NCBI RefSeq assembly: GCF_001742165.1
Contig: NZ_CP016444.1
Location: forward strand, 1,240,001-1,304,000
Origin: Burkholderia stabilis
GTDB taxonomy: Bacteria > Pseudomonadota > Gammaproteobacteria > Burkholderiales > Burkholderiaceae
Reading direction: 5' to 3'
DNA: 64,000 nt
The notes under the pieces are model-generated. The model was not told the DNA's origin and searched no databases. It saw only the letters and a list, made by a program, of their open reading frames with translations. The position numbers were made by a program, and so were the translations under genes. This document shows positions 27,899 to 37,266 of the stretch, piece after piece; position 1 is the first letter of the stretch; every line of letters starts with the position of its first letter.

Positions 27899-28567
27899 TC
27901 ACGACGATGCGACCGGTTCGGTCTTGCGGCTGACTCGCCGGGCTTTCGCGGCGGGCTTCGCGCCGGCCGCGGGCTTCACGCCTTCGAAGAACATCGTGGC
28001 GAGCTGGTCAGCGACCTTGTCCAGCGAGCCCTTCTTCGGGTCGAACCAGGTCTGGACCGAGTTGATGCAACCGAGGACGAACACGCGGCACAGTGCGATG
28101 TCGACGTCCTCGCGCAGGAGCCCTTCGGCGCGCAAGCCATCGAACACCTCAGTCCACAGCTGCTGATGGCGCGCGCGCCGCTTGATCTGGCGCTCCCGTA
28201 CCTTGTCCGGAAGCTGGGTCAGCAGCCTGCCGTGCGCCAGCGCGTAGTCGCCGAACTTGATCAGCCCGCTCATCTGCCCGATCAGCGCCGCCTTGAAACG
28301 CGCCTCGGCCGTCGCATCGGGCGGCAGCGCGTCGAAATGCTCCTTGATGTGCTGCACGATGCTGTCCGCGCCGTGCTCCATCACGACGTCGACCAGTTCT
28401 TCCTTCGACGAGAAGTGATAGTAGATGCTGGCCGCCTCGATGCCGGCCTGGTCCGCGATGGAGCGCATCGTCGTCGCGGCATAGCCCTGCATCGCAAAGG
28501 AGCGCGCGGCAAGCCGCAGCAAGGTTTCCCGGGTATCCGCGCTGGGATTTACATTTCGCTTTCGCAC
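27899..28567 (-). CDS. TetR/AcrR-family transcriptional repressor
   Basis: A 222-residue TetR-type regulator. The N-terminal HTH reads AARSFAMQGYAATTMRSIAD and IEAASIYYHFSSKEELVD (residues about 20-60). The ligand-binding domain follows, and the last 25 residues form an Ala/Lys/Arg-rich tail. Such repressors bind palindromes and respond to a small ligand, often an acyl-CoA. It is the only TetR gene in the window, so it is the best candidate to bind the six WCTAnC....GnTAGW palindromes. No such site is seen next to the gene itself, which leaves the link unproven. Confidence 0.92.
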   Translation of the reverse strand: MRKRNVNPSADTRETLLRLAARSFAMQGYAATTMRSIADQAGIEAASIYYHFSSKEELVDVVMEHGADSIVQHIKEHFDALPPDATAEARFKAALIGQMSGLIKFGDYALAHGRLLTQLPDKVRERQIKRRARHQQLWTEVFDGLRAEGLLREDVDIALCRVFVLGCINSVQTWFDPKKGSLDKVADQLATMFFEGVKPAAGAKPAAKARRVSRKTEPVASS

Positions 28568-29062
28568 GTTCGTGTATCAGCCGTCTGCTGTTATCAAGAT
28601 GAAGTGAAGAGATCCGGATGCCGCATGAGCGACGGCCCGGCCGCGCGGCGTCGTGCAGGACGCCCGGCGAGTGATCATCCCGTGCCGCTCCGGTGCGCCG
28701 ATGGCGGCGTGTCTCCGTCTCCCCGGGTACTGCCTGATCCTGTCGAATGCCGCCATGCGGCACAAAACTAATGTTCGAGAGGGTAGCGTATTTTCAGGGC
28801 GCGAGCCAGCGAACCAAAACACCGTCGGCGAACCCGCCGCGCGTGGTTCGCCGGCCGCTGGATTGCCTGAATCTCTCGTCGATGAATCGACGTTGCGAAG
28901 CCGTTCGCGGAATGCCGCGGAACCGCGCATCTTCCGAACGATCACTGTACGGAACGCCGTGGCCGCTCGCGTTGACACGTATGCGCCCGCCAGCGAAGTT
29001 TGAAGGCTCGACGGGCCATACGACCGGTCCGCCCTTCTCCGTCAGTCATTCATCGCCCTGCC
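28568..29062. other. divergent intergenic region, tetR / second hydrolase
   Basis: 495 bases with no convincing gene. It contains one GTACGGAAC motif (28947-28955). No WCTAnC palindrome is seen. Confidence 0.6.
28947..28955 (+). promoter_or_regulatory. GTACGGAAC motif, site 3
   Basis: Preceded by T (TGTACGGAAC). It lies about 110 bases before the start of the second alpha/beta hydrolase. Confidence 0.5.
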
Positions 29063-29974
29063 ATGCCTTCATCAACCGAATCCGTCGTGCGAGCCTCGAC
29101 CAAGCCGGGCAACCGGCTGCCCGGCACCCCCGACCCCGCGCACCTGTGGCGCACCGCAGACGGCGTGCGGCTCGCCGGCGATACGTGGGGGCATCCCGAC
29201 GCCCCGCTCGTGGTGTTGCTCCATGGCGGCGGGCAGACACGTCATGCATGGGGCGGCACGGGGGCGCTGCTGGGTAGCACCGGCTACTTTGCCGTCGCCT
29301 ACGATGCGCGCGGGCATGGAGACTCGGACTGGAGCCCCGCAGGCGACTACGGCCAGGACGCGTTCGTCAGCGACTTGCGCCACGTCGTCGATGTGCTTGG
29401 CGGCCGGCGGCCGATACTCATCGGCGCATCGCTGGGCGGCGGCACCAGCCTCGTCGCGATCGGAGAATGCCGGATCGATGCGCGCGCGCTGATCCTGGTC
29501 GACATCGTGCCGTACACCGAGCCGGCCGGTGTCGCCCGCATCAGGACGTTCATGCAGCAGAATCCCGACGGCTTCGGCTCGCTCGACGAGGTCGCCGACG
29601 CGATCGGCCGCTACCGCTCGAGCCGGTCGCGGCCGGGCAATCACGCCGGCCTGTCGAAGAATGTGCGGCTCGGCGACGACGGCCGTTACCACTGGCACTG
29701 GGACCCGCGCTTCCTGTCGGGGACGACCGATCTCGCTGCCCGTCACGCGCGCTTCTCGGCCTGCGCGCGCAACCTCGCGCTCCCCACGCTACTGGTGCGC
29801 GGCGGCAGTTCCGACGTGGTCAGCGAAGCGGGCGTTCGCGAGTTTCTCGAACTCTGTCCGCACGCGGAATACGTGAACGTCGCCGCGGCGGGACACATGG
29901 TCGCCGGCGATCGAAACGATGTGTTCGGCCAGGCTGCCGAGCAGTTTCTTGCGCGCCACGTCGCCTCTGCATAG
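29063..29974 (+). CDS. alpha/beta hydrolase (complete catalytic triad)
   Basis: A 303-residue alpha/beta hydrolase. It has HGGGQTRHAW near residue 58, AYDARGHGDSDWSPAGDYGQ near 85, the nucleophile elbow IGASLGGGTS near 125 (Ser), an acidic residue in GSSDVVSEAG near 255 and the catalytic His in AAGHMVAGDRND near 285. The reaction is ester, lactone or C-C hydrolysis of an unknown substrate. The frame is open back to a TTG at 29000, but the ATG at 29063 gives the same length as the paralog at 26936. The HWHWDP segment is shared by both copies and is unusual for the fold. Confidence 0.87.
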   Translation: MPSSTESVVRASTKPGNRLPGTPDPAHLWRTADGVRLAGDTWGHPDAPLVVLLHGGGQTRHAWGGTGALLGSTGYFAVAYDARGHGDSDWSPAGDYGQDAFVSDLRHVVDVLGGRRPILIGASLGGGTSLVAIGECRIDARALILVDIVPYTEPAGVARIRTFMQQNPDGFGSLDEVADAIGRYRSSRSRPGNHAGLSKNVRLGDDGRYHWHWDPRFLSGTTDLAARHARFSACARNLALPTLLVRGGSSDVVSEAGVREFLELCPHAEYVNVAAAGHMVAGDRNDVFGQAAEQFLARHVASA

Positions 29975-29981
29975 CCACCAC

Positions 29982-30005
29982 GCGCGGGCGCTCGAACACC
30001 CGCGC
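29982..30005. terminator. weak hairpin between convergent genes
   Basis: GCGCGGG (29982-29988) pairs with CCCGCGC (29999-30005) between the stop codons of the hydrolase and the SnoaL-like gene. No T-run. Confidence 0.35.
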
Positions 30006-30022
30006 ATGCGGATCGCGCGGAT

Positions 30023-30436
30023 TCAGATCGGCGGTGTTTCAGGCGAAGTCGAGAAATGGTGCTGGCGTATTTTCCATTCGCCCTGCTGCAACGCGATCAC
30101 GAGCGTCGTGCGCAAGCGCGAGCGTGACGTGTTGCCGTCACCGAGCACGAACGCGAATTCGCCGTAGCCTTGCGCGAGAAAACAGTCGTCGCCCAAGCGG
30201 ATGAAGTGCTGCTCCACCAGCGCCAGCGTCGCCGACCGGATCACGCCGTCGTACGACGCGAAGTACGCGCGAATCGCGTCGCGCCCGGCCGAATGGCCGG
30301 GCCGGCCGCCAAAGAACAGCGCATCCGCCGTGTAGATACTTGTCAGCGCATCGGGATTCCAGTCGCGTGCGGCCGCGTTCCACGCGGCCTGCACGATTGC
30401 CAGCGCGGGGCCGGGTGTGTCGCTCGTTCCAACCAT
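30023..30436 (-). CDS. SnoaL/NTF2-like small protein
   Basis: A 137-residue cone-shaped NTF2-like fold of the DUF4440/SgcJ group. Features: AIVQAAWNAAARDWNPDALTS, then YTADALFFGGRPGHSAGRDA, and C-terminal EWKIRQHHFS. Members are isomerases, cyclases, dehydratases or binding proteins, so no reaction can be assigned. It is monocistronic or follows the nitroreductase (122-base gap, same strand), and it faces the alpha/beta hydrolase. ATG at 30436 with AGGAGAAGAC upstream. Confidence 0.85.
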   Translation of the reverse strand: MVGTSDTPGPALAIVQAAWNAAARDWNPDALTSIYTADALFFGGRPGHSAGRDAIRAYFASYDGVIRSATLALVEQHFIRLGDDCFLAQGYGEFAFVLGDGNTSRSRLRTTLVIALQQGEWKIRQHHFSTSPETPPI

Positions 30437-30558
30437 CGTGTCTTCTCCTGCCCTGGGGCGCCAGCCGGCGCCGTTGCCGATTGCATTTGCCGATCCACCC
30501 GTCCGTTACCGCCGCGCATAGGCATCGGCGGATACCGACCCGAGCAGAACGGCACCCG

Positions 30559-31272
30559 TCAAACCATCTGCATCACATCCGCCGTCGCCACGCGCGTGGA
30601 GCGGAACGCGTTCGCCGGATGCGCCATGTCGGCATAACCGAACCCGATGCCGCAGACGAATTTCCGCTCGTCGCCGATACCGAAATAGCGGCGGATGAAT
30701 CGGGCGTGATGCGCCAGCGCCGCCTGTGCCGTCGTCGCAATGCCATGCGCGCGCGCCGCCAGCATGAACGATGCGACGAATGCGCCGCAGTCGAGCGCCG
30801 CATACGGCCCCAGTTCGGCCGGTATCGTCAGCAACGCGACATGCGGCGCGCCGAACAGCCGGAAATTCTCGGCGACCTGCCGCTCGCGCGCCGGCCTGTC
30901 GCTGCGCGCGATGCCGAGCGCCGCATAGAGCGCGTATCCGACTTCCCTGCGCCGCTCGCCGTACACGCCGCGATATTCGTCGGGGAACGGGATGTCGGAA
31001 TCGATCCCCGGATGCTGCGCGGCATGCGCGACGAGCGCCGCGCGGAAACGCTCGGTCGTGTCGCGGGACGTCACGGTCGCGTGCCACGGCTGCACGTTGC
31101 ACCACGACGCCGCGCGTTTCGCGATGTCGACGATGCGCTCGATCACGTCGGTCGGCACGGCATCCGGCAGGTACGCGCGGCAGGTGAAACGCTCGGACGA
31201 AAGGCGGTCGATCGCTTCCGCGTCGGCGATCGCGCGAATGCCCGAATCCTCGTACTCGGCTTGCGCTTGCAT
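30559..31272 (-). CDS. nitroreductase family protein
   Basis: A 237-residue FMN-dependent oxidoreductase, paralog of the truncated gene at the left window edge. ASWCNVQPWHATVTS is near residue 57, FPDEYRGVYGERRREVGYAL near 95 and GIGFGYADMAHPANAFRSTR near the C-terminus. The start is taken at ATG 31272 because GGGAGACG lies 8 bases upstream; a longer frame to 31314 exists. A TetR-like palindrome lies about 55 bases upstream. The substrate is unknown; an enone, quinone or nitro compound is typical. Confidence 0.9.
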   Translation of the reverse strand: MQAQAEYEDSGIRAIADAEAIDRLSSERFTCRAYLPDAVPTDVIERIVDIAKRAASWCNVQPWHATVTSRDTTERFRAALVAHAAQHPGIDSDIPFPDEYRGVYGERRREVGYALYAALGIARSDRPARERQVAENFRLFGAPHVALLTIPAELGPYAALDCGAFVASFMLAARAHGIATTAQAALAHHARFIRRYFGIGDERKFVCGIGFGYADMAHPANAFRSTRVATADVMQMV

Positions 31273-31321
31273 GAAACGTCTCCCATTACCGGCACCTGAC
31301 GGTACCGTATCCACCCAATGG

Positions 31322-31339
31322 AACTACCATTAGTTAGTC
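31322..31339. promoter_or_regulatory. TetR-like operator, site D (upstream of nitroreductase)
   Basis: ACTACCATTAGTTAGT (31323-31338) has arms ACTAnC and GnTAGT around a 4-base centre. It sits upstream of the nitroreductase start and just after the IclR gene that ends at 31376. Confidence 0.6.
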
Positions 31340-31375
31340 GTCGAAGCCGGCTTGCGCCTGCATCCGGCCTGATTG

Positions 31376-32164
31376 TCAGGGCTCGCAGTCGACGTCGCTC
31401 AGGATGAAGGACAGCGTCTCGGCCGCCGCCTTCAATTCGGGCATCACGCGCTGGCGGATCGCCATCATGTCCGGCTCCAGTTCCACGGCGCCGCAATTCA
31501 GCGCCATCAGCGTGCGGGTCCGGCCGACCACGATCGGCAATGCGATGCCGTAGGCGTTGCGCTGATATTCGCCGACCGACATGCACACGCCCGACTGCTT
31601 CAGATCGTCGAACGCCGCATCGAGGTTCTCGCGCACGCTGCCCGCATCGTCTCCCGCCGCGTCGAGCAATTCGGCCATCAACGGCTCGCGCATCGCGTCC
31701 GGCAGCCCGTACAGATACGCGCGGCCGACCGAGGTCGTCGCCATCGGCAGCAGCGAACCGACGCCCAGGCGCAGCGTCGCGATCCGGGCGCTCGCGCGCC
31801 ACGCGATATACACCATGTCGAGCCGATGCGGGACTGCGAGCGCGACCGACAGGTTCAGCTTGTCGGCCAGTTTCTGCATCACGGGCGTGACGAGACGTGT
31901 GACGGGATTCGCTTCCAGATAGGCGTGGCCGATGCTCAATGCGCCGGCGCTGAGTTCGAACTGGCGCCCGCCGCCCACGCGGCGCAGGTAGCCGATCGAA
32001 ATCAGCGTCGTGGTCAGCCGCGATACCGTGGCTTTCGGCAGCCCGGTGCGCCGCACCAGCTCCGCGTTGGACAGCGGCGCGCGGGCCGCGCGAAACGCGT
32101 GGAGCACCTCGAGCCCGCGTTCGACGGTCAGCGTGACGCCCTGTTGCTTGTCGGACCTGTTCAT
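31376..32164 (-). CDS. IclR-family transcriptional regulator (distal gene of tandem pair)
   Basis: A 262-residue IclR-type regulator. The winged HTH covers about residues 10-75 (LTVERGLEVLHAF; LSNAELVRRTGLPKATVSRL) and the GAF-like effector domain follows (IGHAYLE to the C-terminus). It starts 7 bases after the stop codon of the upstream IclR gene, so both are co-transcribed. Two different IclR proteins in one operon may act on the two halves of the region. The ATG at 32164 is chosen over a longer frame. Confidence 0.92.
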   Translation of the reverse strand: MNRSDKQQGVTLTVERGLEVLHAFRAARAPLSNAELVRRTGLPKATVSRLTTTLISIGYLRRVGGGRQFELSAGALSIGHAYLEANPVTRLVTPVMQKLADKLNLSVALAVPHRLDMVYIAWRASARIATLRLGVGSLLPMATTSVGRAYLYGLPDAMREPLMAELLDAAGDDAGSVRENLDAAFDDLKQSGVCMSVGEYQRNAYGIALPIVVGRTRTLMALNCGAVELEPDMMAIRQRVMPELKAAAETLSFILSDVDCEP

Positions 32165-32171
32165 GTTCGTG

Positions 32172-33041
32172 TCAGTCGATGACGACCGCCTGTTCCTGCA
32201 GATGCTGGGCCGCCGCCACCAGCCGCGGCCCGAGTTCCCGTTCGACCCGCGCACGCCCGAGCCGCGCGCTGCGCCCGATGCAGGCGAGCACGAGCGGCGT
32301 GTGATCCTGGACCACCAGCGGCACCGCGAGAATCGTCAGATCCGGCTCCCACTCGCCGAGCGACATGCAATAGCCGACGTTGTGCACCTGCGAAATGCCT
32401 TCGCTGATGCGGCGGCGCAGGTTGGGCCAGTCGCGGCCCGTCTTGCGTTCGATGTTGCCGAGCAGGTAGAAGCGTTCGAGTTCCGGCAACGCGGCCAGCA
32501 ACGCCCAGCCCATCGGCGACGAGGCGATACGCAGGCGCGTGCCCGCGTACAGCTTCAGGTCGACCGACGCCGGCTTGCTCGCGCACGTTTCCAGCACGAT
32601 CACGTCGAGACGGTCGCGCGTGCCGAGCATCACGTAGGTGTCGTTCGTGTTCGCGAACGCCTGCATTTCGAGCCGCGCGAGCAGTTGAACGTTGGAATGC
32701 GCGATCGCCGCATAGCCGAGCGACAGCACGGGGGCCGCCAGCCGATACTTGCGGCGCTGCGGCGAGTAATGAAGGTAGCCGAGCGCGACGAGCGAGCGCA
32801 CCATCCGCGACACCGTCGGCGCGGGGATGCCCGTTTCGATCACGAGTTCCTGATTGCCGAGCCACGGCTCGTGCGGCGAGAACGCGGCCAGGATCGCCAG
32901 GCTGCGCGCCAGCGGAACGACCATCGCACCGGACGCGGGCCCGCCGTCCGGACGCTCGCTGTCTCCGATCGGCGCGTCGTGCCAATTCGCGTCTTCCTGC
33001 CCTGACAGGGGCAGCGCTGCCCGGTTTGCCTGCGGCGACAT
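32172..33041 (-). CDS. IclR-family transcriptional regulator (first gene of tandem pair)
   Basis: A 289-residue IclR-type regulator with a longer N-terminus (about 40 residues, rich in small and polar residues) before the HTH (VPLARSLAILAAF; IPAPTVSRMVRSLVALGYLH). The effector domain follows. Starts at 33041, 33053 and 33083 are all possible; GGAG six bases upstream favours 33041. It is first in the operon with the second IclR gene. Two TGTTCCGTAC/TGTACGGAACA sites in inverted orientation lie upstream, which suggests autoregulation. Confidence 0.9.
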   Translation of the reverse strand: MSPQANRAALPLSGQEDANWHDAPIGDSERPDGGPASGAMVVPLARSLAILAAFSPHEPWLGNQELVIETGIPAPTVSRMVRSLVALGYLHYSPQRRKYRLAAPVLSLGYAAIAHSNVQLLARLEMQAFANTNDTYVMLGTRDRLDVIVLETCASKPASVDLKLYAGTRLRIASSPMGWALLAALPELERFYLLGNIERKTGRDWPNLRRRISEGISQVHNVGYCMSLGEWEPDLTILAVPLVVQDHTPLVLACIGRSARLGRARVERELGPRLVAAAQHLQEQAVVID

Positions 33042-33207
33042 CGATTGCTCCATTTGTCTCGATCTGGCTCTGGAAGCGGCCATGAACTGCTCGTCCCGAT
33101 CGGTCGGGGCGGGACGCCACACACGGTGGCGGCGCTCGCCCCATGCGACCGTCGGATGGCTTCATTACACGAGCCAACCGGGAAACGAGTCAATTGTAGC
33201 GCTGATA

Positions 33208-33217
33208 TGTTCCGTAC
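33208..33217 (-). promoter_or_regulatory. TGTTCCGTAC motif, site 4 (inverted partner of site 5)
   Basis: Reverse complement of GTACGGAACA. It lies about 170 bases before the first IclR start codon and 99 bases from site 5, in the opposite orientation. Confidence 0.6.
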
Positions 33218-33316
33218 TTTGAAACAGAAATCGGCGCAAAAAATCGGCTGCTCCCGGTCTGAAGCGGGGCTTTCCCGACAATTTCGAGACGGAACGCGTG
33301 CAGGGAGATCAGTCGA

Positions 33317-33327
33317 TGTACGGAACA
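33317..33327 (+). promoter_or_regulatory. TGTACGGAACA motif, site 5
   Basis: Full 11-base motif in inverted orientation to site 4. The same inverted arrangement occurs at 49890 and 50019. Confidence 0.6.
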
Positions 33328-33425
33328 CAAAATCGATTCCGGACGGCCATCGAGGCGCTGCGGCACGACGGCCGGCGCGCGGCCCGCCCTCCCCGAACCC
33401 GATCGATTCGAGCCGCGCCGCGCGA

Positions 33426-33450
33426 CAGGCCGTTGTGTCGCAACGGCCTG
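33426..33450. terminator. hairpin downstream of pyruvate carboxylase gene
   Basis: CAGGCCGTTG (33426-33435) and CAACGGCCTG (33441-33450) form a perfect 10-bp stem with a 5-base loop, 29 bases after the pyc stop codon. No T-run. Confidence 0.5.
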
Positions 33451-33478
33451 CCGCATCACGCATCCGGCGCGGCGCGCG

Positions 33479-36400
33479 TTACGCGGCGCCCTTCAGCTCG
33501 ATCAGCAGATCCTTCGCCGCGACGCGCTCTCCGGGCTTCACGTGCACGGCCGCGATCTCGCAATCGCGCTCTGCTGCGATGTGGGTTTCCATCTTCATCG
33601 CCTCGAGCGCGATCAGCGTCGTGCCGGCCGTCACGCGCTGGCCCGGCTGCACGGCCACCGTCACGACCGAGCCCGGCATCGGCGCGGCCACGTGCAGCGG
33701 ATTGCCCGGATCGGCGCGTTGCAGGCCGTGCCGCTCCTTGCCCGCATGCACGACCGTCTTCTGCTCGACCAGCGCAGAACGCGACTGACCGTTCAGCTCG
33801 AACAGCACCTTCACGATGCCGTCCTGCGCATCGGCGTGCTGCCCCTGCAGCGACACGAGCAGCGTCTTGCCCGGCGAGATGTCGATCGCCACTTCCTCCT
33901 GCGGCTGCAGCCCGTACAGGAACGCGGACGTCGGCACCACCGACGTGTCGCTGTACGCGCGCACGTGCGCGTAATAGTCGACCGTCTGCTTCGGATACAT
34001 CAGGTACGACGCGAGTTGCCGGTCGTCGAGCGGCTGCTCGCACGCGGCCTCGGCCTGCGTGCGCGCCGCGTCGAGATCGACCGGCGCGATCTGGTCGCCG
34101 GGGCGATACGGCGCGGGCGGCTCGCTCTTGAGCACCTTGCGCGACAGGTCCGCCGGGAAGCCGTCCGGCGGGAAGCCCAGTTCGCCCTTGAACAGCGACA
34201 CGACCGACTCGGGGAATGCGATGTCCTTGTCCGGGTTGCGCACGTCGTCCACGGCCAGATCGTTCGCGACCATCATCAGCGCCATGTCGCCGACCACCTT
34301 CGACGTCGGCGTCACCTTGACGATGTCGCCGAACAGCCGGTTCACGTCCGCATACGCGCGCGACACCTCGGTCCAGCGATGATCGATGCCGAGCGAGCGC
34401 GCCTGCTCGCGCAGGTTCGTGTACTGGCCGCCGGGCATTTCGTGGCGGTACACGTCGGCCGTGCCCGCGCGAATCTCCGATTCGAACGGCGCGTAGTAGC
34501 GGCGCACGCCTTCCCAGTACATCGACGCTTCGTGCAGGCGGTCCGCGTTCAGCCCCGGATCGCGCGCGCTGCCCGCGAGCGCGGCCGCGATGCTCGACAG
34601 GTTCGGCTGCGACGTGAGCCCGCTCATCGCATCGAGCGCGCCGTCCACCGCGTCGCAACCCGCTTCGACCGCCGCGAGCACCGACGCCGCGGCGATGCCG
34701 CTCGTGTCGTGCGTATGGAAATGCACGGGCAGCCCGGTTTCCTCCTTGAGCGCCTTCACGAGCGTGGCGACCGCCTGCGGGCGGCAGATGCCCGCCATGT
34801 CCTTGATGCCCAGCACGTGCACGCCGGCCTGCTGCAGCTCGCGCGCGATGCCGACGTAATACTTGAGGTCGTATTTCGAACGCGACGTGTCGAACAGATC
34901 GCCGGTGTAGCAGATCGCGCCTTCGCACAGCATCCCGCTTTCGCCCACTGCATCGATCGCGACGCGCATGTTGCGCACCCAGTTCAGCGAATCGAATACG
35001 CGGAACACGTCGACGCCCGCGCTCGCCGCTTGCTGCACGAAGAAACGCACGACGTTGTCCGCGTAGTTCGTATAGCCGACCGCGTTCGAGCCGCGCAGCA
35101 GCATCTGGAACAGGATGTTCGGCACGCGCTCGCGCAGCAGCGCGAGGCGTTCCCACGGGTCTTCCTTCAGGAAGCGCAGCGCGACGTCGAAGGTCGCGCC
35201 GCCCCAGCATTCGAGCGAGAACAGCTGCGACAGCTCGCGCGCGTAGAACGGTGCGATCGGCAGCATGTCGGCGGTACGCATGCGCGTCGCGAAGAGCGAC
35301 TGGTGCGCGTCGCGCATCGTCGTGTCGGTCAGCAGCACCTGCTTCTGGTCCAGCATCCAGCGCGCGAATTTCTCCGGCCCGAGTTCGCGCAGCCGGTCGC
35401 GCGTGCCGGCCGGAATCGCCGTGGCCGTATCGATCTTCGGCAGCACCGGTTTCGACAGCGGCAGCGCCGGCAGCGTGCGGCCGTTCATCTCGGCGTTGCC
35501 GTTCACGTTCAGCTCGCCGAGATAGCGCAGCAGCTTCGTCGCGCGATCGCCGCGCTTCGCGAATTCGAGCAGCTCCGGCGTTTTGTCGATGAAGCGCGTC
35601 GTCACGTCGCCGGCGATGAACGCCGGATGGTTGATCACGTTTTCGAGGAACTGCAGGTTCGACGTGACGCCGCGAATCCGGAACTCGCGCAGTGCGCGAT
35701 CCATCCGGTGAATCGATTCTGCGGCCGTCGGCGCCCACGTCGTCACCTTGACGAGCAGCGAATCGTAGTACGGCGTGATCACCGCGCCGCCGTACGCGGT
35801 GCCCGCGTCGAGCCGCACGCCGAAGCCTGCCGCGCTGCGGTACGCAGTGAGCCGCCCGTAGTCGGGCAGGAAGTCGTTCTCCGGGTCCTCCGTCGTGATC
35901 CGGCATTGCAGCGCGTTGCCGTTCAGCGGGATCGCCTGCTGCGCCGGCACGCCGGCCGCGCGCTCGACGATCGCGCCGTCGTCGTTCGCGACGTCCTCCG
36001 CGAGCCCGATCCGGCCGCCTTCCGTGATGCGGATCTGCGCCTTCACGATGTCGATCCCGGTAATCATCTCGGTCACCGTGTGCTCGACCTGGATGCGCGG
36101 GTTCACCTCGATGAAGTAGAACTGGCCGCTGTCGGCATCCATCAGGAATTCGACGGTGCCCGCATGCGTATAACCAACGGCGCGCATCAGGCGCAGCGCC
36201 GATTCGCACAGCGCCTGCCGGCCCGCATGATCGAGATACGGCGCCGGCGCGCGTTCGACCACCTTCTGGTTGCGCCGCTGCACCGTGCAATCGCGTTCGT
36301 ACAGGTGCACGACCGTGCCGTGCAGATCGCCGAGCACCTGCACCTCGACGTGCCGCGCGTTGCGCACGAGCTTCTCGACGTACACCTCGTCGTTGCCGAA

Positions 36401-36997
36401 CGCGGCCAGCGCCTCGCGCCGTGCGACCGGCAGCAGCGTCTCGAGATCCTGGGCGTTTTCCAGTACGCGCATCCCGCGCCCGCCGCCACCCCAGCTCGCC
36501 TTGAGCATCAGCGGATAGCCGACTTCCGCGGCCAGCGCCTTGCACACGTCGAGATCGTCCGGCAGCGGCGTGGTCGCGGGCATCACCGGCACGCCGGCCG
36601 CGATCGCCGCGTTGCGGGCGGCCACCTTGTTGCCGAGCGTGCGCATCACGTCGGGTGACGGGCCGATCCAGCGAATGCCCGCGTCGATCACGGCCTGCGC
36701 GAAATCGGGGTTCTCCGACAGGAAGCCGTAACCCGGATGAATCGCGTCGACCTTCGCCTGCCGCGCGACGCGCAGGATGTCGTCGATGTCGAGATAGGCA
36801 GCAAGCGGCTTCTTGCCCTCGCCGATCAGGTAGCTCTCGTCCGCCTTGAAGCGATGCAGCGCGAGCCGGTCTTCCTTCGAATAGATCGCCACGGTGCGGA
36901 TGTTCAGCTCGGCGGCGGCGCGCATCACGCGAATCGAGATTTCCGAACGGTTCGCGATCAGGATGGACTGGATGGGAGTAGGTGTCACGGCGACCAT
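33479..36997 (-). CDS. pyc: pyruvate carboxylase, single-chain
   Basis: A 1172-residue biotin enzyme making oxaloacetate from pyruvate, bicarbonate and ATP. Domains in order: biotin carboxylase (residues about 10-460; GYGFLSENPDFA, ASWGGGGRGMRV, EVNPRIQVEHTVTE), carboxyltransferase (about 540-820; LLTDTTMRDAHQSL, ECWGGATFDVALRFL, KDMAGICRP), tetramerisation region, and biotin carboxyl carrier domain with the biotinylated Lys1135 in ALEAMKMETH, 37 residues from the end. Length is normal for single-chain PYC. It is anaplerotic, so it could balance pathways that yield acetyl-CoA and pyruvate, but it appears to be a separate transcription unit. Confidence 0.97.
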   Translation of the reverse strand: MVAVTPTPIQSILIANRSEISIRVMRAAAELNIRTVAIYSKEDRLALHRFKADESYLIGEGKKPLAAYLDIDDILRVARQAKVDAIHPGYGFLSENPDFAQAVIDAGIRWIGPSPDVMRTLGNKVAARNAAIAAGVPVMPATTPLPDDLDVCKALAAEVGYPLMLKASWGGGGRGMRVLENAQDLETLLPVARREALAAFGNDEVYVEKLVRNARHVEVQVLGDLHGTVVHLYERDCTVQRRNQKVVERAPAPYLDHAGRQALCESALRLMRAVGYTHAGTVEFLMDADSGQFYFIEVNPRIQVEHTVTEMITGIDIVKAQIRITEGGRIGLAEDVANDDGAIVERAAGVPAQQAIPLNGNALQCRITTEDPENDFLPDYGRLTAYRSAAGFGVRLDAGTAYGGAVITPYYDSLLVKVTTWAPTAAESIHRMDRALREFRIRGVTSNLQFLENVINHPAFIAGDVTTRFIDKTPELLEFAKRGDRATKLLRYLGELNVNGNAEMNGRTLPALPLSKPVLPKIDTATAIPAGTRDRLRELGPEKFARWMLDQKQVLLTDTTMRDAHQSLFATRMRTADMLPIAPFYARELSQLFSLECWGGATFDVALRFLKEDPWERLALLRERVPNILFQMLLRGSNAVGYTNYADNVVRFFVQQAASAGVDVFRVFDSLNWVRNMRVAIDAVGESGMLCEGAICYTGDLFDTSRSKYDLKYYVGIARELQQAGVHVLGIKDMAGICRPQAVATLVKALKEETGLPVHFHTHDTSGIAAASVLAAVEAGCDAVDGALDAMSGLTSQPNLSSIAAALAGSARDPGLNADRLHEASMYWEGVRRYYAPFESEIRAGTADVYRHEMPGGQYTNLREQARSLGIDHRWTEVSRAYADVNRLFGDIVKVTPTSKVVGDMALMMVANDLAVDDVRNPDKDIAFPESVVSLFKGELGFPPDGFPADLSRKVLKSEPPAPYRPGDQIAPVDLDAARTQAEAACEQPLDDRQLASYLMYPKQTVDYYAHVRAYSDTSVVPTSAFLYGLQPQEEVAIDISPGKTLLVSLQGQHADAQDGIVKVLFELNGQSRSALVEQKTVVHAGKERHGLQRADPGNPLHVAAPMPGSVVTVAVQPGQRVTAGTTLIALEAMKMETHIAAERDCEIAAVHVKPGERVAAKDLLIELKGAA

Positions 36998-37154
36998 GGA
37001 TAGTGAATAGTTGAATTAAGCTCGCTGACGCGCCGTCCTCCGCCCGCCTGCTTCACTGGACGGCATGCGGATCGTCGCATCGGTCATTCGCGGTTGCATC
37101 GTCCCGGCTTTCGCCAGTCAACATCTTCGTCATATCGCCGTGGAGCCGCTATCG

Positions 37155-37186
37155 ACATCGCGACGACGAACAGCATTCAGCCGACC
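37155..37186. repeat. duplicated segment, copy 1 (3' flank of small gene)
   Basis: 32 bases matching 37867-37898 at 29 positions. It lies downstream of small gene 1, as the other copy lies downstream of small gene 2, so the duplication covered gene and flank. Confidence 0.8.
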
Positions 37187-37266
37187 AACCGGGAAGACGA
37201 ACAGCAGACCGGCTGGCCGGTCGTCAATCAGGACTCGGCGGGCCCGTGCCCCGGCCCGCCACGACC

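Larger units (their letters stand above)
33042..33478. other. intergenic region upstream of iclR pair
   Basis: 437 bases between the IclR operon and the end of the pyruvate carboxylase gene. It holds two inverted copies of the TGTACGGAACA motif and a hairpin after the pyc stop codon. No gene is seen. Confidence 0.7.

Noticed and set aside
33542..36658. Very long open frame (1038 codons) on the + strand
   Set aside because: It is the antisense shadow of pyruvate carboxylase; high GC keeps the opposite frame open and the product is a low-complexity Arg/His/Val-rich sequence.
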